Source: Nematopogon swammerdamellus
Taxonomy: Eukaryota; Arthropoda; Insecta; Lepidoptera; Adelidae
Assembly: GCA_946902875.1 (NCBI GenBank)
Contig: OX336339.1
Span: 21,917,349-21,981,348 of the forward strand
Reading direction: 5' to 3'
DNA: 64,000 bases
Part shown: positions 22,250 through 36,200 of the stretch, one piece after another
Numbering within the stretch: position 1 is the stretch's first letter
Layout: the number at the start of each line of letters is the position of its first letter
Notes under the pieces: model-generated
What the model was told of the DNA's origin: nothing
Seen by the model: the letters and a program-made list of their open reading frames with translations, nothing else
Database searches by the model: none
Made by a program: the position numbers and the translations under genes

Positions 22250-22575
22250 CCTTACCTTATGTGTTTTCTTGTAATCGCATTGTTTTTAATTAATAATTGT
22301 GTTATGGAATGAAAATTCGACTTCCTACCCGTTACTCCAGTAAAGGAAGACACCGTGAGAAAAACTCTAGCGAACTGCAATTATTAAGCCAGTTGATCAA
22401 GTTATCAGTTTATTAAGCAACCGTGTATCTGACTTCGATTTCCACCATCTCCGGCTTAATTATGATTTGTGTTCGAATGATCTTTCGTTAATATTATCAA
22501 AGCATATTGACTATGTTCAAGTACATAATTAATTGTGATCGATACCTAATGCTAGTCAGTCAGTCAGTCAGTCAG
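22250..22575. other. No gene; RTE-associated (TCAG)n at its right end
   Basis: The segment from 22495 to 22580, including (GTCA)n at 22554-22580, recurs at 50221-50300. It is probably the 3' tail of the RTE element read on the minus strand. Confidence 0.5.
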
Positions 22576-22960
22576 TCAGCGTGTAAGCGTCCACTGCTGG
22601 GCATATTCCTCTCCAATTTTCCTCCAGTCCTCCCGGCCTTCAGGTACGGAACCACTGCTTTCCGCCGACGCGCTTGATGTTGTCGTCCCACCTGGCGGGT
22701 GGTATTCCCACACTCCGTTTTCCTGTTCACAGTCGCCGTGTCGGTCTGACGTGTCCAGCCCACTGCCACTTGAGCTTAGCCACCCGGTGTCCAATAGAGA
22801 CTACTTTGGTGCGTCGGCGGATTGCCTCGTTACGCACTATATCACGCAGCGATATTCCCAGCATGGCTCGCTTCATTGCTCGCTGGGCAACTTTCAACCT
22901 TTGGACAACACCGACCGTCAGAGTCCACGTTTCACACCCGTAAGTCATACATAACCGTCA
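22576..22960 (-). pseudogene. RTE-type LINE ORF C-terminus
   Basis: The minus strand reads M-T-Y-G-C-E-T-W-T-L, A-M-L-G-I-S-L-R-D and K-L-K-W-Q-W-A-G-H-V-R, hallmarks of RTE reverse-transcriptase C-termini, then changes frame before the last about 60 codons. It ends near a (TCAG)n tail. Confidence 0.82.
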
Positions 22961-23318
22961 TAACATAACCTAATGCTATATTTTCAGAAATAATTATCCG
23001 ACTTCCGAAATTTTGCTAGTATGTATTCTAAACTTGCGCACTTTGCCCAAAATTACAAAATTATGTAGTTTTTTTTTCCGTATTCGGGTTTTTTGTTTCG
23101 AAGAATTCAACAGTGGATCCCGATTTTTTCAGAATTTCATAATACCATAAAAATTTTGATTTACATTTTTCAAAGCAATCAAACACAAAATGAGTTTTGT
23201 CCATTGATTTTAAATCAATGGTTTTGTCTAATAAAATATCATCATTTGAATTGAAAACAAAAATACCTATGTCATAAAGTTAGAACTAAATATCATAAAG
23301 CAAAACTAAAAATACGTA
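22961..23318. other. No gene or repeat recognised
   Basis: AT-rich, with no supported feature. Confidence 0.35.
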
Positions 23319-23480
23319 AATCGCTATGTAAACAGTTCGTGTTTTCCATCCACTTTAGTGTAGCCGGCACGGCCGAAGGGAAGCACTGACATGGCACCTA
23401 GTGCACCAAGGTGTTATGGGCTGACATCACGGATGTAGTAGGTGATGTAGCCAACCGTGTCAATTTCCATAAAAAAAAAG
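23319..23480 (+). mobile_element. SINE B 3' part
   Basis: It runs from 'cgctatgtaaacagttcg' to 'tcaatttccataaaaaaaa'. Confidence 0.8.
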
Positions 23481-24173
23481 TTAGGTATCTCAAAACTATG
23501 TTTTTTTATTTATATTATAACATAACAACTACGATTTCGGCTAGCGATATGCTGCCATCTACCATCGGGTAGCGATAACGCTTTCACTAATTTCAAAGAA
23601 ACCCTGCGAAAGCGCCATCTAGTCTAACTTACTTGAACAAGCATCTATGGTGTCGCCCGTCAGTAAAATGTATGCCTTGAGGTAAATTTAAATTATATTC
23701 ATTTCGAATATTTTGATTACATTACATCATTAATAAATTTAAAATGATAATAAAACACCTTCCATGAATTTTCTATTTCTATTTTCTCGTGCTGCGCTCT
23801 TGAAGGGAGAAAACTGTAAGAAAACTCAGGAATCATTCCTACGAAGACCGGGAAAACTTAGGCTTTAAAATGGCAACATTTTATCTGTTCTCGTTACGAT
23901 GTAAAATTTGCCTTTCCTACTTTTAAAGGCTTAAGCTCTTCTCATAGGCTCTTCTATTGCGATAATAGAACGAGATAGCACCTGATAACAATTTTTATAA
24001 CCTAAGGCAGATTTGTTTGTGGGAATAAAATTGATTGACAGCCAAAAACAGATGAGGTGAGTGAGTGAGGGAGGTGAGGCGGCGATTTTTGATGTGACTG
24101 TCGTTGAGAGTGGTTGTTTTGATCGATCATTGTTTATTGCATTGGGTGGGTAGTGCGAGCGACAGCTATCGAA
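23481..24173. promoter_or_regulatory. Region upstream of Sap-r (putative promoter and 5' UTR)
   Basis: There is no gene or recognisable element between the SINE ending at 23480 and the Sap-r start codon. The last 130 bases are GT- and GA-rich and probably 5' UTR. I found no clear TATA box, so this is positional inference only. Confidence 0.35.
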
Positions 24174-24219
24174 ATGTGGAGCCCGACGGGCGTATTGCTC
24201 GCGCTAGCGTTGTTTACTG
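24174..24219 (+). CDS. Sap-r: Sap-r exon 1: start codon and signal peptide
   Basis: It encodes residues 1-15, starting MWSPTGVLLALALFT, a typical hydrophobic signal core, and ends in phase 1 at a consensus GTGAGT donor. The signal is completed in exon 2, and cleavage near TWA/SPYP is an inference. The intron that follows is 12.8 kb and filled with transposons. Confidence 0.82.
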
Positions 24220-27200
24220 GTGAGTATGCAGTATTAAGAGTATCTTTAAGCTCTGTAATTTGAAGTAGACACGAAACGTTTTCCTAGAACATCTGCGTCG
24301 TATTTTGCGACCTTGGATTCTTGCGGTTTTCTCGTATGATTTTGCGAATCTTTCGATATGTAATCGTTTTATTATTATTTAGTGTAAATCATCAGTATAT
24401 GTAGCTGCACAATCATATCGGCGAAAATGCCGGCGCGCCTGTACCCTTGTTATCTTCGCACTTATTGTTGTTTTCTTTGTTATGTTCGCGCGAGTCAACA
24501 GACGGACGACAAATGATTATCGTAAAATTTTACTTTTCCAAATAAATGTGAAAGATAAGTTCGAATGAGCAAATAGGTAACAATCCAAATTAATATAAAG
24601 TAATAGGCAGTATTAGTGAAATCAATCACTACAATTGGTGCGTGGTCACCGGACGCACTGGCTTTTGCCGAAACCATCGGCAAATTGTTGGTGTATAAAT
24701 CAGGTGAGGTGCATACTAAGGCATTATTGCCACATAAGCCGGGATATTCAAAGGCGGAACGCTATATAAGCGTCTTGGGAGCATGGCTGCCCGGTAGAAA
24801 TGGAACCAAAAATTATTATGGGGGGTTTACTAGGCAAACGTCGTATTATCCTAACCATGTTATCATAGCCATATTTCAAGTGATTCTATCATTTATAAAA
24901 TGCTTATAGTTAGGTAAAGATTCAAGGTAGGTATAATGTGAATACAAATTGTAATGTAATCTTCTAAATTCAAAGTTCTGAATTCTTCTAAAGAAAAATA
25001 AATGGGTGAAAAGTCATAAAAATGTTAGAAAATGCTCGTGCGCAGCGTAAGCCGTGTTCGGCCACACGCGCGCCGCCATTGAAAATAATATGGAACGCCA
25101 CGCACACACTGCAATATCCAAAAATTCAGAAAGATCAAAGATAGGTAAGTGAAAAACCAATCACTATGTAAGAGTTTGAATTTATTTAGATGAGTCTTGT
25201 GAGTTCGCCACTTAATTTAACTTATTTATTTATTTATTTATGTTTTATTTATTTATTTGGAGACACCAACGAGTAACACATAAAATAGGGTTTACAATAC
25301 TTCAACTTAATAAAACAGAGGAAGGTGTGGAACTCAGCTTGCGATGGCTTCACCGAACATATCCGGGCCCATCGGCAGTAGAGGAGGGTGTTAATCGAGG
25401 TCGGGACTAGCGAGTGGCCACTCTAAATTTCCTGCGCATGCTTCACGTTTCGGCTCGCATCAAGCCCTCGTCAGCTAGTCTGCGTTGACTAGGACGCGGG
25501 GAAACCACCAGTCCCGCTCTCGACCTCCCTCTCTCTACCTATCCATATTCTGTAGGATGCTTCCAGTGACGTTTTCGAAGCTCTCTCCATATATGAGCTT
25601 AGCGTCGATCTTGGCAGCCCTAGATTCTTGAAGAGACTGTAGAGCGACTTCGCTGGTAGTCCTCTTGCTCCGACTTCCACAGCGAAGAGTCTTGAATCCG
25701 TTTCTCACAATCCGGTCTACTAAGTTGCAGTACTTGTTAAGTTTGATGTTGTGGTCCTTCGGTATGTTACTTTCCCATGGAACTGTAAGTTCAACAAGTA
25801 CTACATGCTTTGTCACTTTTGAGAATATGAGTATATCCGGTCTTAATGCTGTGGTACAGATTTCCGAATGCTTCTCATGTGTGTCCTTCAACAATTCCCA
25901 ATCCTTTGCTGCTCCCAAAATTTAAGAAGGTTTAGTCCTATCTTTGGGCAGCTTATTGGCTCCAGGTTTCACAAAGTTGACCTTCTGGAAGCCGCTACTG
26001 GTTTGCCCTTTCCTGGTCCGTGCAATTGACAGGTTGATGGCCTCTCTGATGATTTGGAGGACTTTATCATGACGGTAGGAATACTGGCCTTGCTCAAGTA
26101 GCATTTTGCATCCGCATAACAAATGTTTGGCCGTGCCTACGAACTCCTTACATGACGGGCATAGTCTATTTGTAGATTTCCCCCATCTAACTAGGTTACT
26201 CGGGTCGGGGAGAGTAAGCTGGAATGCATTTAAGTAGAACTTGAGCAGCTCAGGGGACCAGTTGTATATTATGGATTTCCACTTCAATGCAGGAGGGATG
26301 CAGAAGTCGCCCACTGTTAGCCAACCATTCTGCATTTCTAGGTTTAAGGCGTTTAGTTTGAAACCTTGTTCCATGTCTTCCTGAGCAAAACCTTTCAGTA
26401 TTTCTTTATCAGACTTTGCTGTTTCTATGCCCAGTCCAGATCTATTGGTGCGTGTACCAACTTGGAATGATTTGTAGAAGTCGAGTCTCGATTCCAGTTC
26501 ATCTGATAGCGATGTGTTGGGTAAGGCTTGAATAGCGCTATCATTGAAGTCTTTGAGTATACATCGTTTGGCTATTCTCGCCTTTTGATAAAATATCGAC
26601 GGTTTCTTATTGTGTTACCCAGCACCATATCCCACAGATTAAATATAAAAGAATCGAAACTTACATTCAAACAAACATACAATCCCAGCAATTAAATTTA
26701 ACAAAAACATTTGAAAACTAATTTACCCAAAAGGGAAAATCGGCGACCGACTAACCTTCACACTGCTCTGTCACACCAGTGTGAAGGTTAGGAAAATTAT
26801 TTCCCAATCTTCACACCATGAGGCCACGATTAAGAGCAGTGTGAACGTTAGGAATTTTCCTTCCTAACATTCACATTAGTATTAAGGATAGGAAGTCGCT
26901 TTCTTAACCTTCACACCGTTGCGAATTAAAACCCTCTTTACTAAATTATGATATCACTGGCCCCTTGAATAAAATGATATCTCAGATGTTGTCGGTGCTA
27001 AAAAAAGATAATTGAAGTTTTATGGGATGTCATCAATGTCATTTGAATACTTTATCTCGAAATTTTAACCCCAAAATAATTTAAATAGAAAATAAGTAAA
27101 CCAAAACCCCACTACTAAAAAATCACGCTCTAAAAAAGTATGAAACGAGAAAATAATTCATGGTGATGCTCAGAGGATAGCCGTGGTCGGTCATATGCCA

Positions 27201-30200
27201 CTTTGCCCTAAATCTTATGATCGCTTACTACTGTTAGAAATTAGAATGTATTGTTTTTTTAGGCTAGGTGGCATAGTACGACCACGGCTATCCTCTGAAC
27301 ATCGAATTATTTTCTTGTTTCATACTTTTTAGGGTGTGATTTTTCAGTAGTCAGGTTTTAGTTTTTTGAACTAATTTTTTTTACAAGTAAACACTGTTCA
27401 GCTAAGTTTGGCTGAACAGTGAGAAGGTTAGTCCGACGTGAGTGTGAAGGTGAGAAAAGAAATTTGACGGTGTGAAGGTTAGGAAAGCGACTTCCTATCC
27501 TTAACACTAATGTGAAGGTCGGGAAATAATTTTCCTAACCTTCATACTGGTGTGACAGAGCAGTGTGAAGGTTAGTCGGTCGTCGGAAAATCAAACCAAA
27601 AAAAGACCAAAGCTAAAGCTAACGCTACTCACACGCAAGAAAGAAAGACCACCGCAAAGAATATGTCTACAATATCTTGACGTGTACCGTGTGGGGCCGG
27701 TACTTACAGAGAATAGCCCCACTGCATCTCTCCCCGTGCATGTCGTAAAAGACGACTAAGGGATAAGTCCACGAGGTGCCGTGCCAAAGAGCGACAGGCT
27801 ATCCACCTCTCACGCCTTGGAACAGTCCTTCCACCGAGTCATGCAGCAGGTGGGTCTTCGTGCCTTACTTGCTGCTTGATCTGAGTTATCCTGTCCGAAT
27901 ACTTTGCTAAATGTGGTGGTCGGTGTTGTGCTGTAATGTACCAGAATACTTGTACTACAACAGCGATTACTCTGCTTATCCTCATTGTACCCCGGTTGAT
28001 GTGCTGTGATGTAATAGGTATATACATTCCGTAAGTTACGAGCTACTGTTTTAACGTTAACATGGGAATGCAACAAGTGGTTACACGTATTTGTAACAAA
28101 TGCAGATTTTAATAGCAAATGCATTTTCGAAAGTTTTTACCACTTTTTATTTTACCCACTTATGTTTCAGAGAATGTAGAATATTACAATAATGTATTCA
28201 CATTATACCTTGAATCTTTACCTAACTATAACCATATTATATCACTTGAAATATGGCTATGGTTAGGTTATTACGATGTGATGTTTGCTTAGTAGGTACC
28301 CTACCTTAATATATTTCTTTAGGTTTATTTCATTTTATTATTTATAAAATCTGTAAATACATTGATAATTGACTGCATAAAAATAAACTAAAAAATATAG
28401 CTAAAAGTAGGTACACATCTTAGAAAAGGCTGTCATCTTTGCCACAATTCAGTAATTTACCATTACTTACAACATTAAATTGTAATAAAAATGTGCGTGA
28501 GGTAGAAAAACTATTCAATTCCGACTACTCTAGTCCCAGCACATATTGTGATTCTGATTACAAGTTTGTGTCATTATTATGTCAAAATATAATTTTATTT
28601 ATAAATTTTCAATCGCTGGTTTAATTATCGTTTTATAAAATTCTGTTTTGTACTTTCATTTTAACATGTGTGTCGTATTACAAAATAAATGCATGATTAA
28701 TAAATCATTCTGCAGGCTAGAACTTACCTAAATCACAAAATATCTCTAAATAACATATGGGATGGAAACTTTAAGATGCAAAATACCTACCTAATTTTGT
28801 TTGTAGTTTGTCCTTACTTCATCTTAAACATATTTCGAGCATCTACCTACTTCTAATTCTACTTAATTGCATAAATCAATGAAACATTGATTTTGTTATC
28901 AATCAGTGACATATTGGGTATTTTACTGACTACCCACAAAATATAAAAACTGATTCGCTGTATAAGCTTTTATGGAACGGTCATACGAGTTCAAATCACA
29001 TGATACATAATTTATAATTGGACCTTTTTTCTGTCACTATAATGATGACCTGTCACTTTTACGATTGACAAAGAGCTTCGTGGTATTTTTTTTTTTTTTT
29101 TTATGTAATCCCGTACGGATGACTGAGTCGGAGGGGCCAAAGCACATGCTTCGACCAGCCAATATCACCTCCGAGAAGGTAGGTGCCATACCGGAGACTT
29201 CCCCGGCTGGCTGGCTATACTGGACTAGAGGAGAACACAACCGAGGTTGCTATGCGGCCATCTTACATCCAGTACGGTGGTACCAACCCAGTCGACTACA
29301 ATTTGAGCCTACCACCTAGTAAGGGGAAAGGGAAGGGACCTACAGTTTTACACCGGTTCCGAACGGTGAAGCAGCAGGTGTAGGTATGCACGTAAATTTT
29401 TTCGTCAGAAAAAACTGATTTTTTATATCGTAAAAAAAAATTGGTCTGGGAATGTGGTCATTATCTGATACACATACACCCCTTAGCGTAAAGTTACCCA
29501 CTAATGGAAGACCTTATAAAGTAGTATCTAAGTATAAAGTAGGATGGTCAACAATTGAACAATCATTGATTGCAAACAATATGGTTTATGCAGCTACTGC
29601 AGCAGAATAAGTATTTCTTCAAACAATCACTCATTGTTGAGCCGAAGGAAAAAATGTGCATGTGAAGTCGCGTGACATAAGTTCGAGTCTCTTGAATACC
29701 TTCCATAAAAAATATAAAAAAACCTATTAAGGTGTGATACTAGGCAAACATCGTCATAACTATTAGACGTATTTGTAACAAATGTAGATTTTAATAGAAA
29801 GGCATTTTCAAGCGTTTTTACCACTTTTCTTTCACCCACTTATTTTTCAGAGAATTTAGAAAAGTACATTACAATCACAGAGCATCAAATGCGCGCGCCC
29901 CTCCTAGAGGCGCGCTGAGCGCGATTTCTCTACAACGCCATTGAAGCCTGTGGGCGTGGCTTATGACTTACATTATGTGTGTTGTGCGTGTGCATTTGTT
30001 TTGTGCGTGTGCCTAACTTGCTCCTCTTTGTGTGTAGTGTCGATACTAGCACACACACACATACGAAGCGCTAGCAGCACTGCGTCACAGCATATACATA
30101 TATGGCTAAAGCAGTATGGAAACTAGGCCTATTTGTTAAAATAAGTACCTACGCTCCATTGGAGCGTTAGGGATGTCAATCAAATTTTTTTGTAAAATTG

Positions 30201-33200
30201 TAAAATTATTATTCATTAAAACATTTATTTAGGTTCTGTAATGTAATGATCAAATAATCAATATAATCAATCATCATCATCAATAATAAGTTCAAAACGT
30301 GGTTGCTATAAATATGAATTGATATAACTTTTCTCGACTTTTGTCAACTTTTATTAACTTTTGTAAATTGTTTACAACTTTTGTCAGCTCTTGTCAACCA
30401 TTGTAAATGTTTGTCAACTTTTCTCATCTTTTGCCAATTTCAGTCATCTTTTGTCAACTTTTATCGACTGTTGTCAAGTCTTGTCAATGTTTGTCAACCT
30501 TGGTAAACTTTTGTCAGCTTTCGTCAACATTTGTCAACTTTTGTCAACTTTCATCGACTGTTGTCAACTCTTGTCAATGTTTTTCAACCTTGGTCAACTT
30601 TTGTCAACTTTCGTCAACATTTGTCATCTTTTGTCATCTTTTGTCAACGTTTGTCAACTTTTGTCTATTTTTCTCGATTTTTGTGAAATTATAGCCACTT
30701 TCGTCATCTTTTATCAACTTTTCTCATCTTTTATCAACTTTTCTAACCTTTTGTCAACTTTTATCGACTGTTGTCAACTCTTGTCAACTTTTGTCAACAT
30801 TTGTCAACTTTTGTCAACTTTCGTCAACTTTTGTCAACTTTCGTCAACGTTTGTCTACTTTTATGGCTTTTGTCGACTTTTGTTAACTTATAGCCACTTT
30901 CGTCATCTTTTGTCAATTTTTGCCAACTTCTATCAGCTTTTGTAAAATGCGACTGTTGTCAACTTTCGGAAATTTTTGTCAACTTTTGCCAACTTCTGTC
31001 ACTTTTATGAACTTAGGCCAGCTTCCGTCAACTTTTGTCAACTTTCGTCATCTTTTGTCAACTTTTACTAACTTCTGTCAACTTTTAACCACTATTGTCA
31101 ACTTTTGCCAAGTTCTGTCACTTTTATGAACTTTTGTCAGCTTTCGTGAACTTTTGTCAACTCTTGTCAACGTTTGTCAACTTTCGTCAACTATTGTTAA
31201 TTAATGTCAACTTTTTTCATATTTTGTAAACGTTTGTCAACTTATGTCAGCTGTTTGTCAACTTTCGTCAACTTTTCCCATCTTTTGTCCAGTTTGTCAA
31301 CTTTCGTTAACTCTTGTCAACTTTAGTCAACTTATGTAAACTCTTGTCAACTATTGTCAACTCATTGTTAACGAAAGCTGACAAAAGTTCATAAAAGTGA
31401 CAAAAGTTGACAACAGTGGTTAAAATATGATAAAAGCTGACAAAAGCTGAGAGAAGTTTTCAAAAGATGACGAAAGTGGCTATAAGTTCACAAAAGTCGA
31501 GAAAAGTATACAAAAGTTGACAAACGTTGACAAAAGATGACAAAATGTTGACGAAAGTTGACTAAGGTTGACAAACAACCACAACAGTTGACAACAGTCG
31601 ATAAAAGTTGACAAAGATGACAAATATTGACGAAAGTTGACAAAAGTTGACCAAGGTTAGGTTGACATTGACAAGAGTTGACAACAGTCCATAAAAGTTG
31701 ACACAGGTCGATAAAAGTTGACAAAAGATGACGAAAGTTGACAAAAGTTGACCAAGGTTGACAAACATTGACAAGAGTTGACAACAGTCGATAAAAGTTG
31801 ACAAAATATGACAAAAGTTGAAAAATATTGACGAAAGTTGACCAAGGTTGACAAACATTGACAAGAGTTGACAACAGTCGATAAAAGTTGACAAAAGATG
31901 ACAAAAGTTGACAAATATTGACGAAAGTTGACAAAAGTTGACCAAGGTTGACAAACATTGACAAGAGTTGACAACAGTCGATAAAAGTTGACAAAAGGTG
32001 ACAGAAGTGGGCAAAGATAAGAAAAGTTGACAAAAGTTGACAAGAGTTGACATAAGTTACCAAGACTTGGCAAAAGTTCTCAAAAGTTTACAAACTTGAC
32101 AAGAGTTGACAACAGTTGATAAAAGTTGACAAAAGATGACAAAAGTTGACAAATGTTGACGAAAGTTGACAAAAGTTGACCAAGGTTGACAAACATTGAC
32201 AAGAGTTGACAACAGTCAATAAAAGTTGACAAAAGATGACAAAAGTTGACAAATATTGACGAAAGTTGACAAAAGTTGACTAAGGTTGACAAACATTGAC
32301 AAGAGTTGACAACAGTCGATAAAAGTTGACAAGAGATGACAAAAGTTGACAAATATTGACGAAAGTTGACAAAAGTTGACCAAGGTTGACAAACATTGAC
32401 AACAGTCGATAAAAGTTGACAAAAGGTGACAGAAGTGGGCAAAGATAAGAAAAGTTGACAAAAGTTGACAAGAGTTGACATAAGTTACCGAGAGTTGGCA
32501 AAAGTTCTCAAAAGTTTACAAAACTTGACAACAGTCGATAAAAGTTGACAAAAGGTGACAGAAGTTGGCAAAAGATGAGAAAAGTTGACAAAAGTTGACA
32601 AGAGTTGACATAAGTTACCGACAGTTGACAAAAGTTCTTAAAAGTTTACAAACTTGACAAGAGTTGACAACAGTCGATAAAAGTTGACAAAACGTGACAG
32701 AAGTTGGCAAAAGATAAGAAAAGTTGACAAAAGTTGACAAGAGTTGACATAAGTTACCGAGAGTTGACAAAAGTTCTCAAAAGTTTACAAAACTTGACAA
32801 GAGTTGACAACAGTCGATAAAAGTTGACAAAAGGTGACAGAAGTTGGCAAAAGATAAGAAAAGTTGACAAGAGTTGACAACAGTCGATAAAAGTTGACAA
32901 AATGTGACAGAAGTTGGCAAAAGTTGACAAAAGTTGTCAACATTTGTCCAAAGAACAGTCGAAAAACGTTTGTAAAAATTTTTTTGCATTCTAAAAGATC
33001 GCGGACTGTCCGCATGCAAAAAAAACAAACACGACCACTCGGACGCGGCACCCGCGACTGATTGTTTGCGACATTCGCTTCGGGGCCTTGTTGAGGTGTG
33101 CGTGTGTGTGAGTGCGTCGTTTCGATCGTTTTGTACGTAGTTTCCATACTGCTTTAGCCATATATATGCTGTGACTGCGTGTAGTTTTTGGGTTTCAAAT

Positions 33201-36200
33201 ATTATCGCTTAGGGCGTCTCTAGTAGGGCGCGCGCGCGGTAGGTATTTGATGCTCTGTGATTACAATAATGTCATCACATTATACCTTGAATCTTTACCT
33301 AACTAAAATCATATAAATTAAAGTTAAATTACTTTAATATGGCTATTGTTAGGATAATACGTGCGAAAGTGTTTAACTCACAGAGGGTTCCTTCGCCATT
33401 TCCTTCAGGCACGCAGAGTACACTAGAATGGAATTTTCTCAATAACACTTTATGATATAAATTTCAATTTAGTTTTCATGCTGTAAAGACTCTAAGGACT
33501 CAATGGACTGCTTTATAATTAGTTTTTCTGATTTATTGAGCCCTCCTGAGTAATCGCCTTGAGTGCGTATGACAGCCTGACGGGCGGATAGACACCTGCC
33601 TGATGTTATAAGGGTCCATAGCCAGCATCCGTCCGGTTTTGTCCGAACATGTCCAGTGTTTTTTTACTTTGTCTGGCTTTTTGACTTAGAATTTGAAAAT
33701 TTTAAGAATTTTTAATTTTCTCGTTAAATTACGATAAAATATTAAATTTTGAATCCTCCTTCAACCTTTATTAAACTAGGTATCTACATACTATTAATTT
33801 AACTAAGTAGTTAGTCTAATCTAAACTGAAAATCATAAACTTCATGGGATTTATTATTTCATTGTGTAGATAAAATAATGTGAATTTTTTTATGTCTAGA
33901 TTTTTGTCAGGACTTCAAATTTCAAAATGGTAACCTTATACGGAACCCTAAGAACAATCACATAAGTCTGCCGCTTCGATCCTAACTCTTCCACTTTGTT
34001 CATTTATATTTTTACTGTACACTTTTGTGCAGATGTATTGTCTGTTATTGAAGTCGAAAGGGGCGATTAAAGAAGAGGTTATCTTACGTGAGCGCACAGA
34101 GTACATGGTATGTGATAACCGCGTAATGAAATTGCTCTAGAAAATATTGTCTACGTTATAATTATTATTGCGCATGGTGAACGACCCGATGTCTGTGAAT
34201 GTAGTGAAACCTACAATTCCAGTCTTACATTCGTCGAGCACAAATGAGCATTGAGAGAGCCCGCAAAGGTTACAATTAGATTAGGTAAAAGTACAAAGGT
34301 TCTTTATTGGGGTTCAATATTATTGTATTTTTAACCCCCGACGAAAAAAAAAGAGGGGTGTGTCTGTGGCATCATAGCTCTCAAACGGATGGACCGATTT
34401 GGATGCGGTTTTTTTATTAGAAAGCTGGTTTAATCGGGATGATTGTTAGCTAGGTTTGTAATCAAAAAAATTTATTATCTTAAAAAATGGACCGATTTGC
34501 ATGCGATTTTCTAAAAAAAAGTTTGAAATATAAGTTAAATTACAAATTTTAAAAGCCATAAAATAAAAAATAATTTCCTTTTACTTACTTAAAGGAGTCG
34601 GGGGACCGCTATGTAAATAAAATATAAACACTCGGAGCTGCGCAGGAATTTACTTAGCGGTCCACTGACTCCTTTAAGTAAGTAAACGGAAATTATTTTT
34701 CACATTTTAAGGGTCAGGAGTTTTTTAATTTGTAATTTAACTTTTGTTTTTCTGCTTCTACTATCTACATTCGGTCATTCTGGCCATAATCCGATGGTTT
34801 GTATTTCGTCATATGTCATTGTGGGATGTTCCATCGAATACCCAATCGAAATCCATAGCCATTCAAGATTATATTTGCTGCATTGTTCATCTCCTGTTGT
34901 CCAACCCGAAGGATGTGCCATCGCATGAGGCGTGTTATTTCTCCATCTGTTATTTATAAAATAACTAGTCCGATAACAGCTGGTTGACAACAGTTTACAC
35001 CAAACTTGAGCTCAACTAACCAAGTGGAACCAAGCATAAAAATTTGGTTTAAGATGATTAACTGGTATGCTTTATTTTGGTTATTATAAGTAGGCCCCCC
35101 TTTATATTTATTGAGTATTAAAACAGTAAAACAAAATACAACTTCACACAGTCAGAAAACTAAATAAATAAAATTAACCTAATTTTCCCCTTGTTTTATT
35201 TCGAAAAATATTTTGCAAATTCAATTTGGCTTATGCTTATATTGCTTAATAATAATTTATCTTTTCCCAAAAAAAAAAAATTAATAAAACAAACTTCTTT
35301 ATTTCAGAAAATCTGTCAATAGGTCCACACAAGAACATAAACAAACATAAATATGTTTTGATTTCAAAAGGATTTAATCCTTTTGAAATCAAAGTTCTCT
35401 CAGTATGGTCTCTCAACTGTTCGGTTGACCCATTACTTAATTGACTAACCATATGCATGAATCATCATATAGTTAGTCATGCAATGCAGGGAATGCGACT
35501 CAACGTCTAACCATTGCCACCAATGACACACGTCGCCCGATTTGTGTGAGGGGGACAAAACAAATTATGAGAATCAATTGCCAGACATGTGCAGTTTTAT
35601 TATAAGGGCATATTGTGCACTTTGGATTGACCTTTGGTTAGTTGTGTTAATCTTGGCAGTGTTCTCTAGTCCGGTATGCAATCCAGCAATCCAAAAGGAT
35701 GTGCCAGTATCGCACCCACTTGGAGGTGATATCGGATGGTCTTAGGATGTGCTCGTCGATGTGCTCCACCCATTCCGAATTGAATAAAAAAAGTTTTATT
35801 ACACTGAAAATTTTTACATTGTGTTTGCTTTACTTTCTAAAGTGGCCACCTGGAGGATGGAGGGGCCAATCCATCAGAAAAGCTCATAGGCTTTGGCTCA
35901 GCTTTTCTGATGGATTGGTCTCTACACTGCGATAACGCATGCATTTGCTATGTAATAATAGCTAAATAAATAATTTAAAAATTAAATAGGTAGGTACCTA
36001 ATCAAAACAAACGAAAGTGCATGAACTTATCTAAGCCATGAGTAGGGTATTGGAAAATGTTGGATTCCACCTAAAGCCTTCATACAAATTGCCAAGTAAG
36101 ACATTGCTTCCATCTTCCTTTACCTGTTTAGTTGAAGCGAGATAAAATTAAAATGTTCGCCTTACTTGACAAATGTTCGGAGCCGCCTTAATAATCGACC

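Larger units (their letters stand above)
29876..33259. mobile_element. 3.38-kb foldback DNA transposon with 10-bp satellite core
   Basis: The ends CACAGAGCATCAAAT are perfectly inverted over 15 bp and imperfectly over about 250 bp ('atggctaaagcagtatggaaact' is shared by both inner arms). Direct 8-bp ATTACAAT flanks (29868-29875, 33260-33267) appear once in two empty copies of the surrounding repeat. An 8-bp duplication suits hAT or P superfamilies. The core, 30316-32950, is a 10-bp-periodic satellite, one orientation left of about 31350 and the other to its right. There is no transposase gene, so it is non-autonomous. It lies in Sap-r intron 1. Confidence 0.9.

Noticed and set aside
24616..24909. 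97-residue open frame after Sap-r exon 1
   Set aside because: It vaguely recalls LINE C-termini, but without a clear motif or neighbouring LINE sequence I could not support it.
31488..32481. Long minus-strand open frames with repeated LLSTFVNFCQ-like residues (and 30391-30945 on +)
   Set aside because: They follow from a 10-bp repeat lacking stops in one direction in all three frames. No codon bias, start context or domain; satellite DNA.
35866..35918. microRNA precursor
   Set aside because: Perfect 19-bp stem without bulges and with flanks that do not pair; more like a small inverted repeat than a Drosha substrate.
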